NCBI GenBank assembly: GCA_031551755.1
Contig: JAVBNE010000001.1
Location: 1-64,000, forward strand
Direction: 5' to 3'
Length of the DNA stretch: 64,000 bases
From: JAVBMU01 sp031551755
Lineage (GTDB): Bacteria; Actinomycetota; Actinomycetes; Actinomycetales; Cellulomonadaceae
Below, piece by piece: positions 1 through 8,278 of this stretch (position 1 is the stretch's first letter; each line of letters opens with the position of its first letter). The position numbers and the translations under genes were made by a program. The notes below the pieces were generated by a model. It had not been told where the DNA came from, searched no databases, and saw only the letters and a program-made list of their open reading frames with translations.

Positions 1-228
1 GGGGGCGGCGTTGGGCGGGGTTGGCGGGGTTCCGTGGTCTGGTCGTCGGCCTGGGGCGGGTCGGCGGGGGGTCCCGAACCCCGCGGTGTGCTGTAGTTTC
101 AGTCGTGTGGGGCGGCTTGACCCGCACCCCTCGACTCAACCCGCAGCACTCGAGGAGTCCGCCACGTTTGACGGGCTGCGGCACCGCCGGTTTCTGCGGG
201 ACCACTGGTCTCCGCGACGTCAGCCGGG
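1..228. other. window edge, no gene supported
   Basis: This stretch lies downstream of the modBC stop codon. It is G-rich, and no reading frame here has a recognisable product. I see no clear terminator. The long forward frame that begins near base 11 runs antisense through modBC and is a shadow of it. Confidence 0.5.
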
Positions 229-2406
229 TTACCGGCAGTGGACGTCCACTTCGGCGGCCTTGACCGCGAACCAGACCTGGTTTCCAGGGGTCAGGTCGAG
301 TGATGTGGTGGCGGCTGCGGTGATGTCCGCAGCGAGCGTGGTCGCCCCGTCGGAGTGCTCGCTGTCAGAGTGCTCACCGTCGGGACGGAGCCGGCCCCAG
401 ACCCGCAGGAGTGGGCCGAGTGGTTCGATGCCGGTGACCAGGACAGCAAAGACGTTCCGCGGGCTACCCGCGGGCGGGGTGCTGTGGATGGCGACGGCGC
501 GTGGTTCGAAGACGGCCACGGCTCGCTCACCCGCAGCGAGTTCATCCGGTGAGGTGCCCACCACGACAGCGCCGTCAGATGTCATGATCGTGGCCGTCCG
601 GCGTTCGCTGTTCGCGTCGCCCGAGTCAACCATGGCCGTCGGCGCGCTCATGGCTGCGGCCGTGCTGGCTGCTGTCGCGTCCATACCGGACGCGTGGCCG
701 ACGAGTACATTCACCCCGGCGAGCCTGGCCGCGAACATGGACCGCGGGCGAGTCAGCACCTCGGCCGGTGTGCCGTCGTCAGTCACCTTGCCTTCTTCGA
801 GGACGACGACGCGGTCGGCGAGCACGACCACGTCGAGCACGTCATGGGTGACCAAGATCGTGGTGCGCGGTTCTCGTCGCTGCTGGGCTCCCAGGGTTGC
901 CCGTGCGTGGTGGGCGGCAGTGACGTCGAGGGCCGCGAACGGTTCGTCCAGCAGGAGAATTTGCGGTTCGCTCGCCAGTGCCCGGGCCAAGGAGACACGC
1001 TGTGCCTGGCCGCCCGACAGAGTGTTCACCGCACGAGGGGCGAGTTCGGCGACACCCACCCGTCCGAGTTGCTCGATGCCCCGGGAGCGCGCCGTGCCCC
1101 GGACGACTCCGCGTGATCGGGGGCCGAAGGCGACATTGCCCAGCACGGGCATCGAGTCGAAGAGCAGTGCCCGTTGGCTGAGCCAACCGATTCGTCTGTC
1201 CCGGGCGGGGACGTCCAGACCGGCTGCGGTGTCGGTGAGCACCTCGGAGCCGGCTTGGACGCGGATGTGGGTGTCGTCGGACTTTCGGAAAGACTCCAGT
1301 CCGGCGATCGCGCGCAGCACGGTGGACTTTCCCACCCCGTTCGGGCCGAGCAGGGCTATGACCGTTCCGGGTTCGATCCGGAGATCGACGTCGACCCCGC
1401 GTTCGGGCCAGCGGACCTGCACGCACAAGGCCACCGGAGGGGTTGCAGGTATCGCAGTCGTGGCGGGTGCCTCCTTGACGGGGGGTGTCGATCGGATGAT
1501 TAGTCGGGATTCGCGGCTTGTTCCACGTGAACCGACCGTCTTGGCGCCACCGCCATATGCCAGTCCAATAATGCCAAAGGCGACCACCACCAACACCAGC
1601 GAGAGAGCGACTGCGGCGTCGGCGTCGGAGCTCCGGCTCAGGTAGATCTCCAGCGGCAGGGTCTGGGTGACCCCCTGCAGGGAGCCGGCGAAGGTGATCG
1701 TGGCACCGAATTCGCCGAGGGCCCGGGCAAAGGCGAGCACTGTCCCGGACATGAGCGCAGGTGCGACCTGGGGCAGCGTGACCCGCCAGAGAATGCGCCC
1801 TGGGCGCGCGCCGAGGGTCTGGGCGACCTCTTCCCGACGGCTGTCATGGGAACGCAAGGCACCGTCGAGCGTCAGCACCATGAACGGGAGCGCCACGAAC
1901 GTCTGGGCGAGTACGACGGCCGCGGTGGTGAACGGCAGGGAAACCCCGAAGAACGCCAGCTCCGCACCGAGGACGCCTCGGCGGCCGAAGGCCGCCAGCA
2001 GGGCGATGCCCCCCACGACAGGGGGGAGCACGAGCGGCATGAGAATCAGCGTGCGGGCGATCCGCCGACCGGGGAGGTTCGTGCGGGCGAGCACCAACGC
2101 CATCGGCACCCCGAGCAGGATGCAGCCGACGGTGGCCAGCGCAGATGTGCGCAGGGAGAGCCATAATGCGTCCCGCGCCGCAGGCGAGGTGATCTGCGCC
2201 CAGAAGCCGTCACCATCCAACCGCGCCACCAGGGCGGCGACGGGAATGAGGATCAGCAGGGCGCCAGCCGCTGCTGGGATGAGTGCCCATGGGGGGATGT
2301 CCCCGAGGAGTCGGCGGCGTGGCGCGACGACCCGATTCGGACGGATGGATCGGGTCGTCGCTGTCTGGGCGGCCGGGGTCTCACCAGCCTCCGAGGGGGG
2401 GATCAA
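229..2406 (-). CDS. modBC: fused molybdate ABC transporter permease/ATPase (ModB-ModC)
   Basis: A 725-residue fusion of the two inner components of the molybdate importer. Residues about 40-285 are a permease with five to six membrane segments and an EAA loop near 192-211 (EEVAQTLGA), typical of ModB/CysT permeases. After a linker, residues about 330-550 are an ABC ATPase with Walker A GPNGVGKST (354-362), signature LSGGQ (463-467) and Walker B LLLDEP (484-489). The C-terminal ~100 residues look like a TOBE/Mop oxyanion domain. It overlaps the modA stop by 4 bp, so it is the last gene of a three-gene operon. Fused ModBC is known in some actinobacteria; normally these are two genes. Molybdate specificity rests on modA and the Mop-type regulator next door; tungstate transport is possible. 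Confidence 0.93.
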   Translation of the reverse strand: MIPPSEAGETPAAQTATTRSIRPNRVVAPRRRLLGDIPPWALIPAAAGALLILIPVAALVARLDGDGFWAQITSPAARDALWLSLRTSALATVGCILLGVPMALVLARTNLPGRRIARTLILMPLVLPPVVGGIALLAAFGRRGVLGAELAFFGVSLPFTTAAVVLAQTFVALPFMVLTLDGALRSHDSRREEVAQTLGARPGRILWRVTLPQVAPALMSGTVLAFARALGEFGATITFAGSLQGVTQTLPLEIYLSRSSDADAAVALSLVLVVVAFGIIGLAYGGGAKTVGSRGTSRESRLIIRSTPPVKEAPATTAIPATPPVALCVQVRWPERGVDVDLRIEPGTVIALLGPNGVGKSTVLRAIAGLESFRKSDDTHIRVQAGSEVLTDTAAGLDVPARDRRIGWLSQRALLFDSMPVLGNVAFGPRSRGVVRGTARSRGIEQLGRVGVAELAPRAVNTLSGGQAQRVSLARALASEPQILLLDEPFAALDVTAAHHARATLGAQQRREPRTTILVTHDVLDVVVLADRVVVLEEGKVTDDGTPAEVLTRPRSMFAARLAGVNVLVGHASGMDATAASTAAAMSAPTAMVDSGDANSERRTATIMTSDGAVVVGTSPDELAAGERAVAVFEPRAVAIHSTPPAGSPRNVFAVLVTGIEPLGPLLRVWGRLRPDGEHSDSEHSDGATTLAADITAAATTSLDLTPGNQVWFAVKAAEVDVHCR

Positions 2407-3272
2407 GGCTTGCCGAAACCTGCGGCTTGGAGTGTCTTCTGGCCGACCGGGCCGGTCACGAAGTCAACCCACTGGGCGGCGAGCTCGGGCTCGGGGGCCT
2501 CCTTGAGCACCACGATCGGGTAGGTGGTGGTCACCTGTGCGGCCGCGGGGATCTCGATCGTCTCGACCTTGTCCCCTGCCGAGGTGGCGTCAGTGACGTA
2601 GACGAGTCCGGCATCGGCTTCCCCGGCGGTGACCTTGGTCAGCACGTCGGTCACCGAGGATTCCTCGGAGACCCGGTGAATGGTCACGCCTGCCTTCTCT
2701 GCGACCTGGTTCGTCACGGAACCGCAGGGCACCTCCGCCGCGCACACCACCACGTCAGTGTCTGTCTTGGCGAGATCCGCCAGCGAGGTGACCTGGGCAG
2801 GGTTACCTGCGGGCACGACGATGGTCAGCGTGTTGGCGGCGAAGTTCGTCGGGTCGGTGGCGTCACCGGCCGAGACGACCTTGTCCATGTTCTTGGTATC
2901 GGCCGAGGCAAAGACATCCGCGGGTGCGCCGGCGAGGATCTGTTCGGCGAGGTCCGAGGAGCCGGCGAAGGACAACGTGACCTTGACGCCGTCGTGCTCG
3001 GCCTCGAAGTCCGCGGCCAGGCCGGTGAAGACATCGCGCAGGGATGCGGCCGCCAGCACGGTCACAGTGCCCTGTTCGGTGGCGCTCGGCGTCGCAGTCT
3101 CCTTCGGGTTCTCCGAGGAGGAGGAACAAGCCGCCGCGCTCAGGGCGAGCACGCCTGCGACGGTAATCGCGGCGACGCGCCGGGCGCTGCTGCGGGTGTG
3201 GCTTCTCCGGGTCCTCATGTGGCTGCCGATCTGTTGGGTGTTGGTGTCGCTTTCGTTCTGCGGGGCGCTCAT
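2403..3272 (-). CDS. modA: molybdate-binding lipoprotein ModA
   Basis: A 289-residue periplasmic-type binding protein that captures molybdate outside the membrane and delivers it to ModBC. A basic, hydrophobic N-terminus ends in a lipobox (LSAAAC at about residues 44-49), so it should be lipid-anchored. The mature start TVTVLAAASLRDVF and the later segments FAGSSDLAEQI and GAPADVFASAD are hallmark ModA ligand-loop sequences. The ATG at 3272 overlaps the TGA of the upstream regulator by 4 bp, and its stop overlaps modBC by 4 bp, which supports translational coupling. An internal ATG at 3218 would give a shorter signal peptide and cannot be excluded. Confidence 0.95.
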   Translation of the reverse strand: MSAPQNESDTNTQQIGSHMRTRRSHTRSSARRVAAITVAGVLALSAAACSSSSENPKETATPSATEQGTVTVLAAASLRDVFTGLAADFEAEHDGVKVTLSFAGSSDLAEQILAGAPADVFASADTKNMDKVVSAGDATDPTNFAANTLTIVVPAGNPAQVTSLADLAKTDTDVVVCAAEVPCGSVTNQVAEKAGVTIHRVSEESSVTDVLTKVTAGEADAGLVYVTDATSAGDKVETIEIPAAAQVTTTYPIVVLKEAPEPELAAQWVDFVTGPVGQKTLQAAGFGKP

Positions 3273-3661
3273 GGTGTCTCCACGATCACCGTGGTGGCCT
3301 TGACGACGGCCACGGCGAGACTGCCGGGTTTGAGGTCGAGCTCGCGAACCGCTTCGGTGCTCATCAGCGAAACGAAGCGCAGGCCGCCGCAGACCATCTC
3401 GACCTGGGACATGACCCGGTCGGATTGGACCTCGGTGACCAGGCCGACGAACCGGTTGCGGGCCGAGCGGCCGACTGGGGAGGGGTCCCGAGTCGGCCGG
3501 GTCTGGGCTTTCGCGTGGGCTGCCAGCTCCGCGCCGTCGACAACCTGCCGGCCCGCGGCGTCCGGGCTGGTGTGAAGGATGTCGGCGTCGATCAGCCGAC
3601 GCACGGTGTCGTCAGAGACACCGAGTAGCCCAGCGACCTCGCTAATCCTGAAATGCGCCAT
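3269..3661 (-). CDS. HTH-Mop (TOBE) molybdate-responsive regulator, ModE-like
   Basis: A 130-residue protein. Residues 1-50 are an excisionase/MerR-type helix-turn-helix (ISEVAGLLGVSDDTVRRLIDA). Residues about 67-130 are a single Mop/TOBE domain that would bind molybdate (SARNRFVGLVTEV ... LKPGSLAVAVVKATTV). It is first in the mod operon with 4-bp coupling to modA. It is likely a molybdate sensor or storage protein controlling the operon, but unlike classical ModE it has one Mop domain and a different HTH type. The frame stays open upstream to 4063, but that part has no conserved sequence and crosses the divergent gene. The ATG at 3661 places the HTH at the N-terminus and is preferred. Confidence 0.88.
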   Translation of the reverse strand: MAHFRISEVAGLLGVSDDTVRRLIDADILHTSPDAAGRQVVDGAELAAHAKAQTRPTRDPSPVGRSARNRFVGLVTEVQSDRVMSQVEMVCGGLRFVSLMSTEAVRELDLKPGSLAVAVVKATTVIVETP

Positions 3662-3834
3662 GAACGGGACTGTAGCACCGCATTTGCGGCCATACTTTGA
3701 CATCAATTCAGGGTCCGGCGGTGCTGGGGGTAACCCGCGGGTAGCGCTGTCCCCACGGCCAACGACGCCATCGCCGCGAGGAGTTCTGGGCTTGCCCGAG
3801 CCGGTCGCGCGCGTCCGCACGGTCAGGCGACCCG

Positions 3835-3876
3835 TCTTTGTCGGGTGGCCTGACTTTGTCGGGTGAGTAGACAAAG
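3835..3876. repeat. direct repeat pair plus inverted CTTTGTC/GACAAAG
   Basis: CTTTGTCGGGTG occurs at 3836-3847 and 3854-3865, exactly 18 bp apart. The second copy also forms an inverted repeat, CTTTGTC-N9-GACAAAG (3854-3876). It lies between the divergent molybdate regulator and the HTH gene at 3946 and is a candidate operator. Confidence 0.6.
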
Positions 3877-3903
3877 TTCGACAGGCACCTCTAGAGTCAT
3901 GTA

Positions 3904-3930
3904 TGACATCTGAGCCACCTGTGACATCTG
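3904..3930. promoter_or_regulatory. TGACATCTG direct repeat, possible operator
   Basis: TGACATCTG occurs at 3904-3912 and 3922-3930, again 18 bp apart, directly before the HTH gene at 3946. BldC/excisionase-type HTH proteins are known to bind direct repeats, so autoregulation by the downstream gene is a reasonable inference. Confidence 0.5.
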
Positions 3931-3945
3931 GAAGTTGGTTGCGGC

Positions 3946-4341
3946 ATGACCATTGCGACGTCGGGCATCCCCGCGGAGCAGCTCGAGGCTCTCGAAGCTT
4001 TCGCGCATTCGAGCGTCGGTCCAGAGCTGCGTGACGTGCTGCTTGCGCTGAGCGACGCTGCACGGGGGGGCTCTGTGCTCCAGGTCATCGACATGGACAT
4101 GGAGCTGACCCCCAGCCAGGTCGCCGAGCGACTGGGGATGAGCCGTACGCACCTGTACAAGATGCTGGATCGAGGCGAGATCATGTTCCACCGAGTTGGC
4201 CGCGACCGCCGAATCCCTATGCGCGACGTCGTTTCGTTCGAGGTTCGGCGCCAGAATGATCGTCGCGAGCTCGCTGAGCGTTTCGCGACTCAGGAACGTA
4301 CTCGCACGGCTGCCGTCGACGAAATCGCTGACCTGCTCTGA
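3946..4341 (+). CDS. excisionase-family HTH protein, putative antitoxin
   Basis: A 131-residue protein with an excisionase-type helix-turn-helix at about residues 53-100 (LTPSQVAERLGMSRTHLYKMLDRGEI ... RVGRDRRI). The N-terminal half is helical, and the tail after the HTH is basic then acidic (ending VDEIADLL). This architecture is that of antitoxins paired with PIN-domain toxins in actinobacteria. Here the next gene, 46 bp downstream on the same strand, is not a PIN protein but a DUF3039-like protein, so the pair may be a variant toxin-antitoxin module. Direct repeats upstream could be its own operator. Confidence 0.75.
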   Translation: MTIATSGIPAEQLEALEAFAHSSVGPELRDVLLALSDAARGGSVLQVIDMDMELTPSQVAERLGMSRTHLYKMLDRGEIMFHRVGRDRRIPMRDVVSFEVRRQNDRRELAERFATQERTRTAAVDEIADLL

Positions 4342-4387
4342 CACACCTTGCGAGCTGCTTTCCTGGGCGGCTGTGCATAGGCATGAT

Positions 4388-5398
4388 GTGCCTGTGTACA
4401 GCCGCCGGGCGCGTCCCACACTTCGTTTGCTCAGAGAAGACCTCACCTCGGGTTGGGAGTCCCCATTCGCGTTGCGCGCGCTCGCTGATGGCCATCTGAC
4501 TGATCTGCATCCACTGCCGGAGCTGCCGCATCCCATCATCACCAAGGCCGCCGAAGCGTTTCCCCATGGGGCTGCGCAGGACAATTTCGTAGGCAGTATC
4601 GCGGGCATGACTCGGCTGAGGCTACTGGAGATCAAGTCAGGCCAGTGGCGCGGGGCGGTGTGGCAAGACCTCGACACTGGAGTGCATTGGCTCATCGCGG
4701 CAGGACTCGCCAAGGGTGGCCATCTGGACCGTGACGACTTGTACAAGGTGATCGGGCGGGCCGACCAGACGGGGGCTGTTGAGCAGTGGCTGCCTACGGA
4801 GCTTGACGAACGGCTACTGAAGCAGGAGACGGCGGCACGGTTGATCCTCGAGTGGGAGCTGCGCCTGCAGTCTGATTTTCTTGACGCCCTTCGCATTATC
4901 CAAGGTGGCGGCGAAGCCGCTGGCAAAGTTCCGCATCCACTTCCGGACAAGCCCGCGATGGCTGATTTCTCGCTCTCCGTGGTCGAGGTCCGTGAGCCCC
5001 AGTACTGCGCCGATGAGCTGGAGATCGCACTCTCCCCACGCCAGGCCTATGTCGCCAGCAACCTGATGTGGCAAGCCACGATCCGCGCCTTGATCACCCT
5101 CAATCCGCCTGAGCAGGGTTGGGACCGGTGCCGTGACTCCTTCATGACTATCGCCGAACCGGGTGCGTTGGCGAACAGGATCAACGAGCTCGAAGGCCTC
5201 GTAGCCGACCGGGAACTCGCTCAATCCCAGCCGGGAAACCTGAGCCATTACACCCACCGAGCCCACCTGGCCGACAAAACCGTGGACGGCAACGCGGTGC
5301 GGGCCATGTGCGGCGCCTTCTTCGTTCCGACCCAGGACCACGCCAGTCTGGACGTCTGCCCGCAGTGCGACCAGCGGTATACCGAGCTTCCGCGATAG
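4388..5398 (+). CDS. DUF3039-like protein, putative toxin partner
   Basis: About 336 residues from a GTG at 4388 (GTG 4394 is equally possible; neither has a strong ribosome-binding site). The central part (segments LRLLEIKSGQWRGAVW, TGVHWLIAAGLAKGGH and DRDDLYK) recalls the compact substrate loops of HigB/RelE-like proteins, but I do not recognise a proven toxin fold. The C-terminus (about 300-336) has a DUF3039-like pattern: HYTHRAHLADK, then AMCGAFFVP and VCPQCDQRYTEL, giving a C...CxxC metal-binding motif. The frame is open further upstream but overlaps the HTH gene in a different frame. Its tight placement after the HTH gene suggests a two-gene toxin-antitoxin-like or defence unit. Function unproven. 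Confidence 0.7.
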   Translation: MPVYSRRARPTLRLLREDLTSGWESPFALRALADGHLTDLHPLPELPHPIITKAAEAFPHGAAQDNFVGSIAGMTRLRLLEIKSGQWRGAVWQDLDTGVHWLIAAGLAKGGHLDRDDLYKVIGRADQTGAVEQWLPTELDERLLKQETAARLILEWELRLQSDFLDALRIIQGGGEAAGKVPHPLPDKPAMADFSLSVVEVREPQYCADELEIALSPRQAYVASNLMWQATIRALITLNPPEQGWDRCRDSFMTIAEPGALANRINELEGLVADRELAQSQPGNLSHYTHRAHLADKTVDGNAVRAMCGAFFVPTQDHASLDVCPQCDQRYTELPR

Positions 5399-5437
5399 TC
5401 AGCTCACCCGAATAGGCCCCCTCCACACACAGCGAAC

Positions 5438-5454
5438 TTAGGTTACCCTTACTT
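5438..5454 (+). promoter_or_regulatory. iron box (IdeR/DtxR-type operator)
   Basis: TTAGGTTACCCTTACTT matches most of the DtxR/IdeR consensus TTAGGTTAGSCTAACCTAA. It is about 100 bp before the siderophore-interacting protein, so that gene should be repressed when iron is sufficient. Confidence 0.8.
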
Positions 5455-5556
5455 CGCGGCCGGCGGATGGCCGGTCTCCGGCTGGACGCCCGTTCCCGCA
5501 CGGGACCGGAGCCGTCCTCCCGGCCGCACCATCGACCACCGAAGGGACTCATCGCC

Positions 5557-6360
5557 ATGGCATTCGCCGACGGCCGGAAGACTGCCGGGCTGTACTTCGC
5601 CGACGTCGTCGGCACCAAACCCGTAACGCCGCACATGGTGCGGGTGACGTTTGCCGGTGCTGATCTGAGCCGACTGCCGGCACGTGGATTCGACCAGTGG
5701 TTCCGGCTGTTCCTGCCCCGTACGGACGGGGTGACCGACTTCGATGCCGTACCTGAACGCTTCGGCATGGCGGGCTATGTGAAGTACCTGACCTCGCGGT
5801 CCGGGACTCGTCCGCCGTTCCGCAGCTACACCGTCCGTGCCCACCGGCCGGATGCCGGCGAACTCGATGTGGACTTCGTCGTTCATGGTGACCGGGGAGT
5901 CGCCGGGCCCTGGGCGCAGCGCGCTCAACCGGGGGAGCGGGTCGCGTTGATCGATCAGGGTCGTGGTTTCGACCCCATTGACGATGCCGATTTCGTACTG
6001 CTTGCCGGTGACGAGTCGGCATTGCCCGCGATCGCGGGTATATTGCGGGACCTGCCGCGCGAGTCGAAGGGGTTCGCGATCATCGAGATACCGGGGACCG
6101 ACGACAAGCAGCCCCTCGATGCCCCGGATGGTTTTGGCGTGCGCTGGCTGCCGCGAATCAGTCCGCAGGAGCGACCCGGTACCGCCGTGCTCAGTGCCGT
6201 CCTGGCCTACGAACCGGAGCGGCCGGAGACCCTGTCCGCTTACTTGGCCGGCGAACAGGGGTTCGTCGCCGCAGGTAGGCGCCACCTGATCGCCGCCGGT
6301 GTGCCCAAGACGCGGATCGTCTTCACCGGCTACTGGAAAGCCGGACGAGCGGCCGCCTGA
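5557..6360 (+). CDS. siderophore-interacting protein (FAD ferric-siderophore reductase)
   Basis: A 267-residue cytoplasmic flavoprotein of the SIP/ViuB family, which reduces ferric siderophores to release iron. The FAD-binding motif RPPFRSYTVR is at about residues 87-96, followed by the family segments VDFVVHGDRG-AGPWA and LLAGDESALPAIAGIL, and ending IVFTGYWKAGRAAA, a typical SIP C-terminus. The ATG at 5557 is chosen because conserved sequence begins just after it. The frame remains open to 5467 without similarity. An iron box upstream fits iron-repressed expression. No siderophore biosynthesis gene is in the window, so it may serve imported xenosiderophores. Confidence 0.93.
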   Translation: MAFADGRKTAGLYFADVVGTKPVTPHMVRVTFAGADLSRLPARGFDQWFRLFLPRTDGVTDFDAVPERFGMAGYVKYLTSRSGTRPPFRSYTVRAHRPDAGELDVDFVVHGDRGVAGPWAQRAQPGERVALIDQGRGFDPIDDADFVLLAGDESALPAIAGILRDLPRESKGFAIIEIPGTDDKQPLDAPDGFGVRWLPRISPQERPGTAVLSAVLAYEPERPETLSAYLAGEQGFVAAGRRHLIAAGVPKTRIVFTGYWKAGRAAA

Positions 6361-6461
6361 GCGGGCGTTCCCGGAACGTAAGTGCCCCTGCCAGCCCATG
6401 GCGCCGAGTGGAGCAAGGCACCGCGGACCAGGCCACGCACGGGGGTCCGAGCCGGCGGGGC

Positions 6462-7112
6462 CTATGATCGCGAACCGAAAGCCGCGGCGTCCTCGGGAGT
6501 GTCGATGTCGATGCTGACAGCATCGGCATCCTCGACGGTGATCAGCTTCAGATGTGCCATTAGGTGCCGTACCGGGGCGCCGGTGGCGTCGGGTCCGACG
6601 GCATCAAGTGCCTGCATGAGTGCTGTACGGGCGTAGATACCCAGCAGCCATTGGTCCCGGCCGTTGTGCCGGACGTGGACGCCGTCGGGCTGCTCCACGG
6701 ACTCGGCGAGAGCCGTCGTCAAGAGCGGGATGGCTGCGGCGGACCTCGGCACGTCGCAGGCGAGGACAAGGATCCAGGGGGCCGGGACCCGAACTGCTGC
6801 CAGGGCGTGGACGCCGGCGGCGATGCCGGCCACGGGTCCACCGAAAGCCGGTTCCTCGCGTGTCAACAGGTAACGGTCCGGGGCGGCCAGTTCCGGTGGA
6901 CCCACGACAACGGTCACTCGAGCCTCCTGGGCAGCGTCCAGCGCGTGATCGAGGAGGGTGCGGCCGGCCAACACGAAGCGTGGTTTCGGCGTGCCGAGTC
7001 GCCGTGCCCGTCCACCCGCGAGGATCAGGGCATCGAAGGTGAGGCCTGTGATCCGGGGCGGTCCGGGATGCGTATCGACGGCATCGGGTGGGCCGGACTC
7101 AGCGGCGATCAT
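6462..7112 (-). CDS. mobA: molybdenum cofactor guanylyltransferase-like protein MobA
   Basis: A 216-residue nucleotidyltransferase of the MobA family, which attaches GMP to molybdopterin to make the bis-MGD cofactor needed by NarG-type enzymes. The nucleotide-binding start ALILAGGRARRLGTPKP (residues about 29-45) is diagnostic, with a shortened GGxxxR/K loop. The central VVGPPEL, FGGPVAGIAAGV and VLACDVPRSA match the family. It converges on the siderophore gene with about 100 bp between. Together with modABC and narG it completes a molybdoenzyme theme. MobA and MocA (cytidylyl) relatives are hard to separate by eye, but MobA fits best. Confidence 0.85.
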   Translation of the reverse strand: MIAAESGPPDAVDTHPGPPRITGLTFDALILAGGRARRLGTPKPRFVLAGRTLLDHALDAAQEARVTVVVGPPELAAPDRYLLTREEPAFGGPVAGIAAGVHALAAVRVPAPWILVLACDVPRSAAAIPLLTTALAESVEQPDGVHVRHNGRDQWLLGIYARTALMQALDAVGPDATGAPVRHLMAHLKLITVEDADAVSIDIDTPEDAAAFGSRS

Positions 7113-7129
7113 GTCTCCACTGTGGCATG

Positions 7130-7615
7130 TCAGCCGTTGGCGGAAGGCTTTGGGTAGGCATTCTGGGCTTCGGCCTGGACCCCGAAGATGTCGGCGACGA
7201 CATTCATGAAGCGATCCGGTTTGGGAGCCGGGCGGCCCCAGGCGAGCAACGCGATCTGGATGTCACCGGCGACGGTGACCACCCCTGCGCTGTACGGATC
7301 GGAGTGATCGGGATGTGCCCAGAAAAGTGACTTCGCATACTGCCCCAGCCACGACGTAAAAGCCGGACCGTCGACGGTGCGCGCCTTGTACTCCAGCACG
7401 TTCGCAACCTGCTGGATAGCCAGCACAAAGGGGTCGGTCGCGTCTGCGTTGCCATCGACGGGGTAACACGTACGCAGATGCTGCGCATAGGCGCTGATGG
7501 CGACCGAGAGCAGACTCCGGGGCTGGCCGGGTGGCTCGACGAGGTCGGACTTCTCCGACCTCGTCGAGTAATTCGCATCTACGCCCGCGCTCGATTCCGA
7601 GAGCGCGGGAGGCAT
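7130..7615 (-). CDS. conserved hypothetical protein coupled to BldC-like gene
   Basis: A 161-residue soluble protein with no signal peptide or membrane segment. I do not recognise it. The N-terminal 35 residues look disordered, and the rest is predicted mainly helical (SVAISAYAQHLRTCY, DPFVLAIQQVANVLEYKARTV). Its ATG overlaps the stop of the BldC-like gene as TAATG, so the two are almost certainly co-translated and it may act with that DNA-binding protein. It ends only 17 bp from the mobA start. Confidence 0.75.
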   Translation of the reverse strand: MPPALSESSAGVDANYSTRSEKSDLVEPPGQPRSLLSVAISAYAQHLRTCYPVDGNADATDPFVLAIQQVANVLEYKARTVDGPAFTSWLGQYAKSLFWAHPDHSDPYSAGVVTVAGDIQIALLAWGRPAPKPDRFMNVVADIFGVQAEAQNAYPKPSANG

Positions 7616-7845
7616 TACGCGGTGCCCGTAGTGCTTGCCGACGTCTCATCGCTGGGACGTGTGGCCTGCTGGCTACCACCATTGAGGAGTTCGATGATCT
7701 CACCCTTGCGGTAGCGGCGGTGGCCACCGGGCGTGCGAACTGCTGAGATGCGGCCAGTCTTGGCCCACTGGACGGGTGTGCTGCGGTTGACGCCAAACAT
7801 CGCGGCTACTTCAGCTGACGTCATCAGTTCTTCGCGCTGTACCAC
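7615..7845 (-). CDS. BldC-like MerR-type DNA-binding protein
   Basis: A 76-residue protein that is essentially one winged HTH. The motif LMTSAEVAAMFGVNRSTPVQWAKTGRI-x-TPGGHRRYRKGEI at residues 7-50 closely matches Streptomyces BldC, which binds direct repeats and holds back development. Position 24 onwards reads STPVQW where BldC has KTVTRW, so DNA specificity may differ. It is the first gene of a two-gene operon with the 161-residue hypothetical protein. Excisionases share this fold, but there is no integrase nearby. Confidence 0.85.
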   Translation of the reverse strand: MVQREELMTSAEVAAMFGVNRSTPVQWAKTGRISAVRTPGGHRRYRKGEIIELLNGGSQQATRPSDETSASTTGTA

Positions 7846-7982
7846 TATCGGTCCTCCGGTTCACAAAGCCCCTGCTTGATTGACGGCCCCCTGCCGTGTT
7901 GTACCTTTCGCAGACCACACGCAAGCCGCATGTCGGGAATGACGGAAGGCTAGCGGGTGAAAACGTGACTCTCGCCGAGCGC

Positions 7983-8156
7983 CTAGAACACCACCGTGAG
8001 AAGGTTCCAGAGAGCTATTACCGAGACCGCCAGCATGATCCCCACCACGCCCGCCAGGACCGCGACCTGTTGTCGAGAGGTCTGCGGAAGGGGGTGCGAT
8101 GTCGGCTGCTCGGTGTTGTCTCGGGGTCGAGACGGGGTGCTGACCGGGCTTGGCAT
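7983..8156 (-). CDS. small single-pass membrane protein
   Basis: A 57-residue protein: a Pro/Ser/Thr-rich N-terminal half (about 30 residues), then one hydrophobic helix (VAVLAGVVGIMLAVSVIALW) and a short end. The ATG at 8156 is preceded by GAGG at suitable spacing. An upstream extension to 8270 has no better start. No family recognised. It and the next gene upstream are on the same strand, 122 bp apart. Confidence 0.6.
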   Translation of the reverse strand: MPSPVSTPSRPRDNTEQPTSHPLPQTSRQQVAVLAGVVGIMLAVSVIALWNLLTVVF

Positions 8157-8278
8157 GTTTCCTCTTCGAGGGTGATGCTGGCCCTCGCCTCCTAGACGTG
8201 GGCCGACTGCTGAGAATGACGGGACTAACGTGCGACGCAGATCACTGCCGCTGGTGATGAATTGCGGCAAACGGTGTA

